A DNA stretch of 64,000 bases from Ruegeria sp. HKCCD4315 (GCF_013112245.1 NZ_WVRN01000002.1:682001-746000), one strand, 5' to 3'. Shown: positions 1 through 10,771, counted from the first letter of the stretch. Program-made: numbers and translations. Notes: generated from the letters alone by a model not told the origin.

Positions 1-2
1 GG

Positions 3-320
3 CAGCTTGCCGTAATGGATGGCCCGGATCGCGGCAAAGTCATCGAGTTTCGGAAGGTGGCGGGCTTGCAGAAATCCCATCAAATCAAGATTGGCCGCGA
101 TCCAAACTGGGCAGATCTGACACTGTCCCGCAGCGAAAAAGCCTCGGGCCAACATTGTGTGTTAAGGGTTGAAAAGAAGGGTGTTCTGTACATCCGGGAC
201 ATGAACTCTTCCAACGGCACCTGGACAGGTGGTCGCCGGGTTGGACCCGAAAAATGGATGCCTCTGGCACCAGACGGTCGGTTCCGCGTCGGGAATATAA
301 CGGTCGCTGTGCTGCGGTGA
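3..320 (+). CDS. FHA-domain protein, C-terminal part (cut by window edge)
   Basis: The frame is open to the left edge, so this is probably the end of a longer protein rather than a 101-residue gene starting at the ATG at 15. The visible part is one forkhead-associated domain: a GRD segment after the second strand, SRSEKASGQHC in the phosphopeptide-loop region, and NSSNGTW at the end of the core. FHA domains bind phosphothreonine and usually serve Ser/Thr-kinase signalling or type VI secretion. The upstream partner is outside the window, so the pathway is unknown. A strong bidirectional terminator follows at 413-444. Confidence 0.75.
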   Translation, partial: QLAVMDGPDRGKVIEFRKVAGLQKSHQIKIGRDPNWADLTLSRSEKASGQHCVLRVEKKGVLYIRDMNSSNGTWTGGRRVGPEKWMPLAPDGRFRVGNITVAVLR

Positions 321-412
321 TGCGATCATAAGCCGCTGCTTCAAGTTTCAAACGCTCCAGCTTAGTTTCGCTGGCTGCAACCACCTTGAACCAGTTGACG
401 GGTCTTCAATTG

Positions 413-444
413 AAAACCAGGCGAGGGAATCCTCGCCTGGTTTT
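413..444. terminator. Bidirectional intrinsic terminator between FHA gene and katG
   Basis: A perfect 14-bp inverted repeat (413-426 and 431-444) encloses a GAAT loop. It has A-tracts on one side and a T-tract on the other, so it can terminate both the plus-strand FHA gene and the minus-strand katG. Confidence 0.9.
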
Positions 445-452
445 TTCATACT

Positions 453-2651
<2,199 letters not shown>

Positions 2652-2694
2652 TTACCTAGGGGTTCAGATAGGTTGACTCGTACCCGACCCTAGC

Positions 2695-2721
2695 GATAAA
2701 TGGAAATTTGTAATTTCTATC
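2695..2721. promoter_or_regulatory. Candidate OxyR operator between katG and oxyR
   Basis: In the 107-bp divergent gap an imperfect inverted repeat runs from GATAAAT to TTTCTATC, with an AT-rich centre. LysR-type sites of this layout commonly sit between regulator and target. The match to a defined OxyR consensus is only partial, so this is a position-based suggestion. Confidence 0.4.
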
Positions 2722-2740
2722 ATTGTGATTAGTTTTTCAA

Positions 2741-3673
2741 ATGAAAGCACTGACACTCAAGCACCTGCGTTACTTCGAGGCTCTTGCCACTCATGGTCAC
2801 TTCGGCAAAGCCGCGGCAGCCAGTGCAATCTCGCAGCCTGCCCTCTCCATTCAAATCAAAGAGCTGGAGGCCATAATGGGCGGTCCGCTGGTGGAACGCG
2901 CCGCGCGTGAGACCCGGCTGACGGCACTTGGAGAAGACGTTCTGAGCCACGGCCGTGAAATCCTGATGCGGGTCGAAGATTTGGGCAATCTGGTACAATC
3001 ACCGTCCGGCCCATTGTCAGGCCGTTTGCGGATTGGCGTTATCCCGACAGTGGCACCCTACCTGCTGCCGTCGATCATCAAGGCTTTGTCGCAGCGATTC
3101 CCACAACTGACAATCGAACCCAAAGAGACCATCACAGAGTCGGTGATCCGGGAGATTCTCGACTCGCGGCTGGATGTCGGCGTTGTCGCCCTACCTGTTT
3201 CCGAGCCCAGCCTTCGGGAGTTTTCGCTGTTCAACGAAGACTTCTTATTGGTCCGCCCAGCACATGACGCCAGCCTTCCGATGCCCAGTTCGTCGCAGCT
3301 CAGAACAATGCGGTTGTTGTTGCTGGAGGAAGGCCATTGTTTCCGTGACCAGGCCCTGTCTTTTTGTTCGATCCGCAACATCGAACCGCAGCAGATCATG
3401 GAGGGAAGTTCGCTTTCCACGCTCGTACAGATGGTTGGGGCCGGGATTGGCGTGACGCTGATACCGGAAATGGCAGTCGGCTTGGAAACCCGTTCCGCCG
3501 ACGTTTCAATCGCCCGGTTCCAGGACACACCGCCTGCCCGAACGATTGGATTGGTCTGGCGCAAAACAAACCCGCTCAGCGAAAACCTTCTCAAGATCGG
3601 TGCGATTGTGCGCAAAACCGCGGAAGAGAATATTCTGCACGCGGGACAAAATGGCCAAGCGATCGCTGATTGA
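2741..3673 (+). CDS. oxyR: LysR-type peroxide sensor OxyR
   Basis: A 310-residue LysR regulator. The N-terminal winged helix-turn-helix spans about residues 3-62 (HLRYFEALATHGHFGKAAA...SQPALS), followed by a periplasmic-binding-protein-like effector domain. The segment GHCFRDQALSFC places Cys200 and Cys209 nine residues apart, matching the redox-active Cys199/Cys208 pair of E. coli OxyR. Together with divergent katG this makes OxyR the secure call. It probably activates katG on peroxide oxidation and represses its own gene. No clear Shine-Dalgarno is visible before the ATG. Confidence 0.95.
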   Translation: MKALTLKHLRYFEALATHGHFGKAAAASAISQPALSIQIKELEAIMGGPLVERAARETRLTALGEDVLSHGREILMRVEDLGNLVQSPSGPLSGRLRIGVIPTVAPYLLPSIIKALSQRFPQLTIEPKETITESVIREILDSRLDVGVVALPVSEPSLREFSLFNEDFLLVRPAHDASLPMPSSSQLRTMRLLLLEEGHCFRDQALSFCSIRNIEPQQIMEGSSLSTLVQMVGAGIGVTLIPEMAVGLETRSADVSIARFQDTPPARTIGLVWRKTNPLSENLLKIGAIVRKTAEENILHAGQNGQAIAD

Positions 3674-3725
3674 GTGTGAGGCGAGTTCAGCCAGGCCTTT
3701 CAGCGCTCATCTGGCTGTCTGACGC

Positions 3726-4061
3726 TCACGCAGAAAAAACATCATAAGCTTTGAGAGCCTTTGCACTGTAAGCATAGGACGGCCCGCCGCCCATATAGGT
3801 CGCCATGGCCAACGCCTCGCACATCTCTTCGCGCGTGGCCCCCAAACGAACAAGCGACTTCACATGAAACCCGATGCAGCTGTCACAACGGGTCGCGACA
3901 GCGATGCCCAACGCGATGAATTCCTTGGTCTTCTCGCTCAATACACCGTCGGACTTGGCGGCCTTGCCCATGATGCCAAAGCCACGCACCGTTTCGGGAA
4001 CCTCTTTCGAGAAGGTGCCGATGTTGGCCTCGGTCTCGGCCATGAAATCTTTCCAGTCCAC
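3726..4061 (-). CDS. AhpD-like / carboxymuconolactone decarboxylase family protein
   Basis: Small (111 aa) all-helical CMD-family protein. The motif CDSCIGFH (Cys59, Cys62, His66) is the CxxC...H redox/proton-relay centre of AhpD-type alkylhydroperoxidases, so thiol peroxidase or disulfide reductase activity is likely. It follows the ABC permease by 11 bases on the same strand and is the last gene of that operon. It also lies near katG/oxyR, which suggests oxidative stress, but co-transcription points to a role linked to transporter or substrate metabolism. The exact substrate is unknown. Confidence 0.85.
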   Translation of the reverse strand: MDWKDFMAETEANIGTFSKEVPETVRGFGIMGKAAKSDGVLSEKTKEFIALGIAVATRCDSCIGFHVKSLVRLGATREEMCEALAMATYMGGGPSYAYSAKALKAYDVFSA

Positions 4062-4072
4062 AAGTAAGCTCC

Positions 4073-4831
4073 TTATCCGCGCTCATCTGCGCCCATGCGG
4101 CGTTCCAACCAGCGCACACCAGCACTGATGATCAGTACGAGGATCAAATATTCAAAGATCAGCAGTGTGTAGATTTCCAGCGGGCGGTATTCCGTCACCA
4201 CCAATTCATTCGCGCGGCGAGTCAATTCCTGCATCCCGATGACGCTGGCAAAGGCGCTCATCTTGACGATGTAGATGAACTGGTTGGCCAGCGGCGGTAG
4301 AATACGCCGGATCGCCTGAGGCAGGATCACGTAACGCATGGTCTGTACATAGTTCAGACCTATGGTTTGCGCCGCTTCACGCTGACCGCGCGCGATGGAT
4401 TGAATACCCGCGCGATAGATCTCGGCGGTAAAGGCACTGTCCGAAATCGCAAGGGTAATAATCGCGCCCCAGAATGGATCGATTGGGACGTTCATTCCCA
4501 TCGACTGGAACACGATGGGTAATCCGTAGAACACCCAAAACAGCATAGGCAGCAGTGGAATGGCGCGAATGAATTCCACATAAACCCTGTTGACCAGCCG
4601 CCAGCCGCGTTTCTCGGACAACCCCGGCAACGCCACCATCAGGCCCACGACAATTGACAGAACTGCGGCGATCAAAGAGATCTGGATCGTCGCCCACATG
4701 CCCGAAATCAGGAATTTTACATTGGTCCAGCCTGATGCCGTGGTGGGGTCGATCACATACCATCCCCAAGTCTGGGACGAGGAACAACCCGCAAGCAACA
4801 GCAAGGGCGCTATCAGAAGTAGTTTTTTCAT
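4073..4831 (-). CDS. Amino-acid-type ABC transporter permease with lipobox-like N terminus
   Basis: Inner-membrane permease of the polar amino acid (HAAT) family, 252 aa. The permease core starts near residue 40 (SGMWATIQISLIAAVLSIVVG). A typical EAA-type coupling loop is visible around REAAQTIGLNYVQTMRYVILPQA. The N terminus is unusual: positively charged, hydrophobic, then LLAGC (Cys16), which reads as a lipoprotein signal with lipobox. The gene follows its ATPase by 8 bases. With the divergent binding-protein gene it forms a complete importer. Substrate is inferred only as a small amino acid or related solute. Confidence 0.9.
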   Translation of the reverse strand: MKKLLLIAPLLLLAGCSSSQTWGWYVIDPTTASGWTNVKFLISGMWATIQISLIAAVLSIVVGLMVALPGLSEKRGWRLVNRVYVEFIRAIPLLPMLFWVFYGLPIVFQSMGMNVPIDPFWGAIITLAISDSAFTAEIYRAGIQSIARGQREAAQTIGLNYVQTMRYVILPQAIRRILPPLANQFIYIVKMSAFASVIGMQELTRRANELVVTEYRPLEIYTLLIFEYLILVLIISAGVRWLERRMGADERG

Positions 4832-4839
4832 AGCCCCTC

Positions 4840-5580
4840 TCAGTGCTGCAATATCTGCGATAGGAATTTACGACACCGCTCGGATTGCGGGTTGGTGAAG
4901 AAATGCTCGGGATTGCCTTCTTCGACGATCTCGCCCGCGTCCATGAAGATCATCTTGTCGGCCACCTTGCGCGCAAACCCCATCTCATGGGTTACAACAA
5001 CCATGGTCATGCCCTCATTCGCCAACTCGACCATGACATCCAGCACTTCCGAAATCATTTCGGGATCCAGCGCCGAGGTCGGCTCGTCAAATAAGAGCAC
5101 ACGCGGCTCCATGCACAGAGATCGCGCAATGGCGACGCGTTGTTGTTGGCCGCCGGACAACTGAATGGGTTTCTTGTCCGCCTGATCGGGAATATGCACA
5201 CGCTCCAGATAAAGACGTGCCTTTTCCTCGGCCTCTTTACGGCTGAGACCCCGCGCCTTGATCGGACCCAATGTCAGGTTCTCCAACACAGTCAGATGCG
5301 GAAACAGGTTGAATTGCTGAAACACCATTCCAACTTCAGACCGGATAGTCGCCGCAGATTTGGCGTCGTCCGTCAACTCGACCCCATCCACGCGGATGGT
5401 GCCTTTCTGGTGTTTTTCCAACCGGTTGATACACCGAACGACGGTCGACTTACCTGAGCCCGAAGGCCCGCAAATCACCACCTTTTCGCCGCTGTTGACC
5501 GTTAGATTAATGTCTTTGAGAACGTGAAACGTGTCGAACCACTTGTTCACGCCGACAAGTTCAATTGCGGCGTCTGGCAT
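4840..5580 (-). CDS. Amino-acid-type ABC transporter ATP-binding protein
   Basis: A 246-residue cytoplasmic ATPase of the GlnQ/HisP class. Walker A is GPSGSGKST, the Q-loop lies in [16 protein letters not shown], the ABC signature is LSGGQQQR, Walker B is [14 protein letters not shown] and the switch His is in [10 protein letters not shown]. It is the first gene of a minus-strand operon with the permease and the AhpD-like gene. The solute-binding protein gene starts 121 bases away on the other strand. Confidence 0.95.
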   Translation of the reverse strand: MPDAAIELVGVNKWFDTFHVLKDINLTVNSGEKVVICGPSGSGKSTVVRCINRLEKHQKGTIRVDGVELTDDAKSAATIRSEVGMVFQQFNLFPHLTVLENLTLGPIKARGLSRKEAEEKARLYLERVHIPDQADKKPIQLSGGQQQRVAIARSLCMEPRVLLFDEPTSALDPEMISEVLDVMVELANEGMTMVVVTHEMGFARKVADKMIFMDAGEIVEEGNPEHFFTNPQSERCRKFLSQILQH

Positions 5581-5701
5581 AAGCTGGTCTGCCCCTGTTT
5601 TAGTCGCGTTGTTTTATTTTCTTGAGGTTATCTTTGTCTTTCGGCTTAAATCAATGATGAATACGGCAGCAAGGCCGAAACGCCACCAACAGGAGAATTC
5701 A

Positions 5702-6472
5702 ATGAACACTTTTTGGAAAACCGCGGCTGCTGCCGCGCTTGGACTGGTATTGTCGAGCGCCGCACACGCGCAATCTGCACTGAATGAGGTGTTGGATTCC
5801 GGCGTGCTAAAGGTCGGCACTACCGGCGACTGGAACCCTATGTCGCTGCGTGACCCGGCCACCAACAGCTATAAAGGCTATGACATCGACATCATGAACG
5901 AGTTGGCCGCCGATCTAGGGGTTGAGGTTGAATATGTGCCAACCGATTGGAAAACACTGGTCAATGGCGTGGTGGCAGGCAAGTACCACCTGACCGGTTC
6001 GGCCTCAATCTCGCCGCCGCGCATGAAAGTGGCCGGTTTCTCGGATAGCTACATCGCGGTGGAGCTATTCCCGTACACGACCAAGGACAAGGCGGACAAA
6101 TTCGACGGTTACGACTCCATCAACCAGCCGGGTGTCACGGTTGCCACCACGCTGGGCACGACGTTTGAAAAGCGTGTGCGTGAATGGTTCCCGAACGCCG
6201 AGATCAAGGTGGTCGAAGCCCCGGCCCGTGGTTTTCAGGAAGTGATCGCTGGACGCGCAGATGTGTTCATCACGTCAAACATCGAAGGCTCAACACTTGA
6301 AGAGAAGTTCCCTGTGGTCCGTGTCAAGAATGCAGGTCCCCGGTCGCCGTCGCCCATCGCGATGATCCTGCCGCAGGGCGATCAGGTCTGGATCAACTAC
6401 GTGAACAACTGGATCGAAGTGAAAAAAGCGCAGGGCTTCTTCGAAGCTAACCGCGCGAAATGGGGTCTCTGA
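5702..6472 (+). CDS. Periplasmic solute-binding protein of amino-acid ABC transporter
   Basis: Family 3 extracellular binding protein, 256 aa. The ATG at 5702 is chosen because AGGAG lies at 5691-5695 and it begins a clean signal peptide (MNTFWKTAAAAALGLVLSSAAHA) cut before QSALNEVL. The mature part starts SGVLKVGTTGDWNPMSLRDPATNSYKG, typical of polar amino-acid binders and related cyclohexadienyl-dehydratase-like proteins. It is divergent from the ATPase-permease operon, so it is the likely receptor of that importer. A catalytic (PheC-like) role is a less likely alternative. A terminator follows at 6502-6528. Confidence 0.9.
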   Translation: MNTFWKTAAAAALGLVLSSAAHAQSALNEVLDSGVLKVGTTGDWNPMSLRDPATNSYKGYDIDIMNELAADLGVEVEYVPTDWKTLVNGVVAGKYHLTGSASISPPRMKVAGFSDSYIAVELFPYTTKDKADKFDGYDSINQPGVTVATTLGTTFEKRVREWFPNAEIKVVEAPARGFQEVIAGRADVFITSNIEGSTLEEKFPVVRVKNAGPRSPSPIAMILPQGDQVWINYVNNWIEVKKAQGFFEANRAKWGL

Positions 6473-6501
6473 TCCCTTTTCAGAAAGACCCTGCACCTTA
6501 A

Positions 6502-6528
6502 CGCCCGGTCTTCAGGATCGGGCGTTTT
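6502..6528 (+). terminator. Intrinsic terminator after binding-protein gene
   Basis: CGCCCG and CGGGCG arms, extended by a GTC/GAT pairing with one G-T, are followed by TTTT. It lies 29 bases after the stop of the binding-protein gene. Confidence 0.8.
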
Positions 6529-6575
6529 CTATTTTGACGTGACTGGGCAAAGTGCTTTGCGCACTAATTTTTCGA

Positions 6576-7286
6576 TTAATACGTCCGCGGAACCAGACCG
6601 GCCTGAAACCACTGAATGAACGAGACGATAGAAAACACGGGCAACCCGGTGGCCTGTTGGATATCGCGTGCATAGGGGCACATATTTGTGCATTCCAGCA
6701 CGATTGCACCCAAGTCAGGGTTGTCCGCAACCAAGGTACGCGCCGCCTGAACATTATCTTCACGCGCTTTCTGAACATCCAGCCTTAGCTCATTTCCAAG
6801 GATCGCGCGGGTGAACTCCTGCCCGCCTTCGGTTGTGCCAATCGGGGTATCCAACGGCACGTTGGCCGCGCGCAGATGATCTTTCGTCAGGGTCGAGGCT
6901 GAAATGGTCAATACCCCGGCGCGCTTGCCCGCAGGCAGGATGCGGTTCACCATTTCTACCTGCATCAAGGACGATGTTGCCACCGGAACCGGGACGGCTT
7001 GGGCCAGTTCTTTCTGGAACAAGGACAGGAAACCGCAATTGGTGGTTATGCCATCCACACCATCCCGCACCAGATCCTGAGCCGCCTCGATGAACGGATC
7101 CAACATCCCCTCGGCCCGGTGCCGAACCACCCGATCCGGCGAGGCATCGCGGACAATGCGATAGAGCACCGGAAACGGCCAAGTCAGCGCGTTGCCCATG
7201 TCACCCGGGATTCTCGGGAACTGGGCATCCAGCATCAGAATACCGACGGATGCGCCGTAGATGGATTTTCCCCCCTGCGCGATCAT
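6576..7286 (-). CDS. Aspartate/glutamate/hydantoin racemase superfamily protein
   Basis: A 236-residue protein with the two cysteine motifs of the Asp/Glu racemase superfamily: ITTNCGFLS in the N-terminal half and LECTNMCPY in the C-terminal half. These supply the two acid-base thiols of racemases and isomerases. Cofactor-independent racemisation or isomerisation of an amino acid, hydantoin or dicarboxylate is therefore likely. The substrate is unknown. It overlaps the upstream GntR gene by 4 bases (ATGA), so the two are translationally coupled. A divergent ThDP enzyme across the operator may belong to the same pathway. Confidence 0.85.
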   Translation of the reverse strand: MIAQGGKSIYGASVGILMLDAQFPRIPGDMGNALTWPFPVLYRIVRDASPDRVVRHRAEGMLDPFIEAAQDLVRDGVDGITTNCGFLSLFQKELAQAVPVPVATSSLMQVEMVNRILPAGKRAGVLTISASTLTKDHLRAANVPLDTPIGTTEGGQEFTRAILGNELRLDVQKAREDNVQAARTLVADNPDLGAIVLECTNMCPYARDIQQATGLPVFSIVSFIQWFQAGLVPRTY

Positions 7287-7987
7287 CCCTCGACCTCCTC
7301 GATTATCCGGGCCGAGATTTCTTCGGACCCTTCCATATAAATGCTGCTAATCCCGTGACGCACAGCGTCCTGCACCTGATCCATGCGCTTGGTGATATGA
7401 GCGCCCAGAACACGTGCGGCTTCTTCCGTATCCCGTTCCATCAACGCCTGCATAACTCGCTTATGCTCGTCTTTTGAACGTTGCACCCGGTCCATACTCA
7501 TGGAAATCCATCGGATATAGCGAATACGCTCATTGATCCGCGTCAGAGTTTGCAAAAGTTCCATATTGCCCGACAGTTTAGCTATCCCAAGGTGAAACGC
7601 CTCATCCCGGCTGACGGCTTCTTCGACGGTCAGGCCGGTGATATCGATGCCCGTTGAGTAAAGCTCATCCCGCAGATTCTGCAGGTCTTTGTCAGAGGCC
7701 TTGGAACACGCCGCACGCGCGGCGGCAGTTTCGATAATCTGGCGCAGCTCGAAAAGGTCAAACACGCTTTGCGCATCCAACGGGCGGCAGAAAAAACCTT
7801 GCCCGGGGCGAAAGTCAAAAAGCCGCTCGGCAACCAGCCGGTTCAACGCCTCGCGCAGTGGCGTTCGGCTGACGCCCAGATCCTTGGACAGAGCGACTTC
7901 GTTCAGACGATCCCCGGGGCGCAGACGAAACGAAACCGCCATCGCCTTAACCTGATCATATATGTCGTCGACCCTTGGACCCGCCAT
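7283..7987 (-). CDS. GntR-family (FCD subfamily) transcriptional regulator
   Basis: Winged-HTH repressor of the FadR/FCD subfamily, 234 aa from the ATG at 7987. That start is chosen because a GGAAGGGCAGG purine stretch precedes it; an upstream GTG at 8023 is possible. The HTH region contains LRPGDRLNEVALSKDLGVSRTPLREALNRLVAERL. The helical FCD domain follows, with FELRQIIETAAARAA, DEAFHLGIAKLSGN and HKRVMQALMERD carrying its metal/effector residues. It is coupled to the racemase-like gene and divergent from a ThDP enzyme, with a TATACA/TGTATA operator in between. It is probably an autorepressor relieved by a small organic acid. Confidence 0.9.
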   Translation of the reverse strand: MAGPRVDDIYDQVKAMAVSFRLRPGDRLNEVALSKDLGVSRTPLREALNRLVAERLFDFRPGQGFFCRPLDAQSVFDLFELRQIIETAAARAACSKASDKDLQNLRDELYSTGIDITGLTVEEAVSRDEAFHLGIAKLSGNMELLQTLTRINERIRYIRWISMSMDRVQRSKDEHKRVMQALMERDTEEAARVLGAHITKRMDQVQDAVRHGISSIYMEGSEEISARIIEEVEG

Positions 7988-8042
7988 TAACCTGCCCTTC
8001 CTCTTGTTTGCCACAGGTGCCACAGGCAGAGCTTGAAATCAA

Positions 8043-8073
8043 TATACAAAACTGTATACAGTTCTGCGTACAG
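8043..8073. promoter_or_regulatory. Multi-arm GntR/FCD operator
   Basis: Between the divergent GntR and ThDP genes there is a perfect 14-bp palindrome AACTGTATACAGTT (8050-8063). It is flanked by TATACA at 8043-8048 and a second near-palindrome CTGCGTACAG at 8064-8073. TGT-ATA-CA palindromes are typical of FCD-type GntR operators. The site lies 26 bases before the ThDP start codon and 56 before the GntR start, so it can control both promoters. Confidence 0.75.
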
Positions 8074-8098
8074 ATAGGAATCGAGAGGCTCGCAGATC

Positions 8099-9793
8099 AT
8101 GACAGGGACGAATTATCTGACCGGAGCAGAGGCTATGGTGCGTATGCTCGAGGCACATGGCGTGAAGCACATGTTCGGTCTGTGCGGCGATACCACCTTG
8201 CCGTTCTATGACGCTCTGGCGCGCATGGATCACGGTATTCAGCACATCTTGACACGGGATGAACGGCACGCAGCCTATATGGCGGATGGTTACGCGCGTG
8301 TGACAGGAAAACCCGGTGTCTGCGAAGGTCCCTCGGGCGGTGGCGCAACTTACATTCTGCCCGGCGTTGTCGAAGCCAATGAAAGTTCCGTTCCGATTCT
8401 GGCGATTACCTCGGACGTCGCGACAACCAGCCGGGGCAAGTACCCGTTGACCGAACTGGATCAGCCCGCCCTGTTCAAGCCGTTGGCCAAGTGGAACACC
8501 TCGCTGGACGACGCCGCGCGGCTTCCGGCCATGGTGCGGGCCGCCTTTCGGGCGATGACAACGGGCACGCCGGGGGCCACCCATCTGGCCCTGCCCTTCG
8601 ACACGCAAAAAGCGCAGGTGGATGAGGCCGAAATCTGGGCGGATGATAGGCATCGCAGCTATCCTGCCGAACGCGCTGCCCCAGACATGGATGCAATCGA
8701 AGCCGCGGCGGATATTCTGGCACGGGCCAAATCCGCTGTTGCTGTCTGTGGCGGCGGGCCGGTTCTGTCAGGTGCAACTGAAGCACTGCGGCAGGTCGCA
8801 AATTTGTTGGACATGCCCGTTGCCACAACCGTTTCCGGCCAGGGTTCCATCGCCGAAACCGACCCTCTGGCTTTGGGCGTTGTCGGGTCTAACGGAGGTG
8901 TGCCCGCAACACGTGCCGTCGTGGATCAGGCGGATGTTGTTCTGTTCATAGGCTGCCGCGCCGGCTCGGTCACAACCGAACGGTGGAGAAGCCCAGGGCG
9001 CGATGCCACGATCATTCACATCGACAGCGATCCCATGGTGATTGGCGCAAACTACCAGACCGAAGTAGCAATCTGCGCAGATGCCTGTCTGGCGCTCGAG
9101 GCTCTCACCCGCGCTTTAGAAGATCGGCAAGACCTGAACGCACAAGGCGGGGCGGATAAAGCCCGTGCCGCGTGGGATGCCAAGCTGGCCGCTTTCGCGC
9201 CACTGGCCGCAAGTCGTGAAATGCCGATCCGGCCCGAAGCTGTCATGGCTGCGTTGATGGATATTCTGGATGACGACGCAATCGTTGTGGCGGATCCAGG
9301 CACTCCCTGCCCCTATTTCAGCGCGCATTTTCGTTGGCGGACATCGGGACGGCAGTTCATCACCAACCGGGCGCATGGCGCTCTGGGCTATTCATTAGGT
9401 GCAGCGATGGGGGCACATGTCGGGCGTCCGTCGGTCAAGACCCTGGCCGTCATGGGCGATGGCTCGTTCGGCTTCACATGTGGTGAGTTCGAAACGATGG
9501 TGCGGCACAAAATGCCCATCACATCGATTGTCTTCTCAAACGCGGTCTTCGGCTGGATCAAAGCGGGTCAGGATGCGGGCTTTGGTCAAAGATTCTACAA
9601 CGTTGACTTCAACCGCACAGATCATGCCGCAGTGGCGTCAGCCTTTGGTGTGAAATCATGGACGGTCAAAGACCCCGAAGACCTGCCAAAAATCCTGAAG
9701 CAGGCCATCACACATGACGGTCCCACACTGGTCGACATCCATTCGCAACAGCTTCACAACGCGGCTGCGCCAGTATCCGAATGGGTAGCGTAA
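8099..9793 (+). CDS. ThDP-dependent enzyme, acetolactate-synthase-like large-subunit family
   Basis: A 564-residue three-domain thiamine diphosphate enzyme. The N-terminal PYR domain contains the cofactor-activating Glu in HILTRDERHAAYMADGYAR. A central domain follows. The C-terminal PP domain has the ThDP-binding motif GDGSFGFTCGEF...VFSNAVFGW. No regulatory subunit gene is nearby, so a true biosynthetic acetolactate synthase is unlikely. Decarboxylase, carboligase or oxo-acid lyase roles fit better. It is divergent from the GntR/racemase operon and shares its operator. Its last 40 bases overlap, tail to tail, the end of the following LysR gene. Confidence 0.85.
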   Translation: MTGTNYLTGAEAMVRMLEAHGVKHMFGLCGDTTLPFYDALARMDHGIQHILTRDERHAAYMADGYARVTGKPGVCEGPSGGGATYILPGVVEANESSVPILAITSDVATTSRGKYPLTELDQPALFKPLAKWNTSLDDAARLPAMVRAAFRAMTTGTPGATHLALPFDTQKAQVDEAEIWADDRHRSYPAERAAPDMDAIEAAADILARAKSAVAVCGGGPVLSGATEALRQVANLLDMPVATTVSGQGSIAETDPLALGVVGSNGGVPATRAVVDQADVVLFIGCRAGSVTTERWRSPGRDATIIHIDSDPMVIGANYQTEVAICADACLALEALTRALEDRQDLNAQGGADKARAAWDAKLAAFAPLAASREMPIRPEAVMAALMDILDDDAIVVADPGTPCPYFSAHFRWRTSGRQFITNRAHGALGYSLGAAMGAHVGRPSVKTLAVMGDGSFGFTCGEFETMVRHKMPITSIVFSNAVFGWIKAGQDAGFGQRFYNVDFNRTDHAAVASAFGVKSWTVKDPEDLPKILKQAITHDGPTLVDIHSQQLHNAAAPVSEWVA

Positions 9794-10674
9794 GAGGCGA
9801 TTGACGGGATCAGCTGATCCAGAAACTCCTGAGCGATCCTGGATAAGGGGCGACCTTTGGCTGTGATGATTGCAAGTTCCAACATGACTGCGGGTTTGAA
9901 AGGGCGGGTTTGATATCCGCTCTCTTCATCGAATGTTACGGTGAAGGGGTCGATCATCGCGACCCCCATGCCTTGCTTCACGAAGCTCAGCAGGTTTTCT
10001 GACAAGTGTGTGTGAACCTGCGTTCGCCATGTCCGCCCGGCACGTTGAAAGATGTCACGGGTTTTACGATGCGTCTGGTGTTCCGGGCCCATGACAATAA
10101 AAGGCTCATTTTCCAGAATTTCTGGCGTCAGAACGTCATGCGCTGACAAAGGACTGTCTTCCGGGAAAGTGGCCAGCGTTTCGAACTGAAACACCTGATA
10201 GTTCAGCGTGTCATGCAAAATGGGCATCTCGACGATACCGATCTCAAACAGGCCAGACGTCACCCATTCTTGAATCTTCGACGAGTATTGCGACTGAAAG
10301 CTGACGGACAGGTTCGGGCGACTTTCGGCAAACCGCGCGATCTCACGTGGCATGAAACCAAATGAAAGCAGGTGTGGCGCAGCAACCTGTAACTGACCGG
10401 GATGCTTGTTTTGCAAATCCGTTACTGCCTGCGCAACATGGTCCAACCCACGCACAACAGTGTCGACTTCGCGGTACAACAACTCGGCTTCGGGCGTAGG
10501 CAACAGACGCCCCTTGTTGCGTTCGAACAGAGGTAATCGCGCCTCGCGCTCCAGTTGCGCCAAAAGGTTGCTGATGCCGGGTTGCGAGATGCCAAGAACC
10601 GATGCTGCGCCGGTCACGGTTCCGGTTTCCATGATGGCGTGAAAGGCTTGAAGCTGACGAAAGCGCAATGACAT
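9754..10674 (-). CDS. LysR-family transcriptional regulator
   Basis: A 306-residue LysR protein from the ATG at 10674 (MSLRFRQLQAF). The longer upstream frame lacks family similarity. The HTH spans about residues 3-62 (AFHAIMETGTVTGAASVLGISQPGISNLLAQLE), then an effector domain. It resembles NocR/OccR-type regulators that sense amino acids or opines, but that is inference. It is divergent from the enolase-superfamily/DadA/TRAP operon starting at 10772, its likely target. TATAGTAT repeats lie between. The 3' end overlaps the ThDP gene by 40 bases. Confidence 0.88.
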   Translation of the reverse strand: MSLRFRQLQAFHAIMETGTVTGAASVLGISQPGISNLLAQLEREARLPLFERNKGRLLPTPEAELLYREVDTVVRGLDHVAQAVTDLQNKHPGQLQVAAPHLLSFGFMPREIARFAESRPNLSVSFQSQYSSKIQEWVTSGLFEIGIVEMPILHDTLNYQVFQFETLATFPEDSPLSAHDVLTPEILENEPFIVMGPEHQTHRKTRDIFQRAGRTWRTQVHTHLSENLLSFVKQGMGVAMIDPFTVTFDEESGYQTRPFKPAVMLELAIITAKGRPLSRIAQEFLDQLIPSIASYATHSDTGAAAL

Positions 10675-10677
10675 CGG

Positions 10678-10731
10678 TATAGTATCATTTTTTTTGATGA
10701 ACTGTCGAAGATATAGTATTTGAAATGATAT
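10678..10731. promoter_or_regulatory. Candidate LysR binding repeats
   Basis: The 97-bp divergent gap holds a direct repeat TATAGTAT at 10678-10685 and 10712-10719, 34 bases (about three helical turns) apart. The second copy is followed by an ATTT/AAAT-type palindrome ending at 10731. Placement suits an autoregulatory site abutting the LysR start plus an activator site for the operon. Confidence 0.5.
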
Positions 10732-10771
10732 GCCGGTCAAGGCAGGCTTCCGCACATCTATAGGGGGCCGA

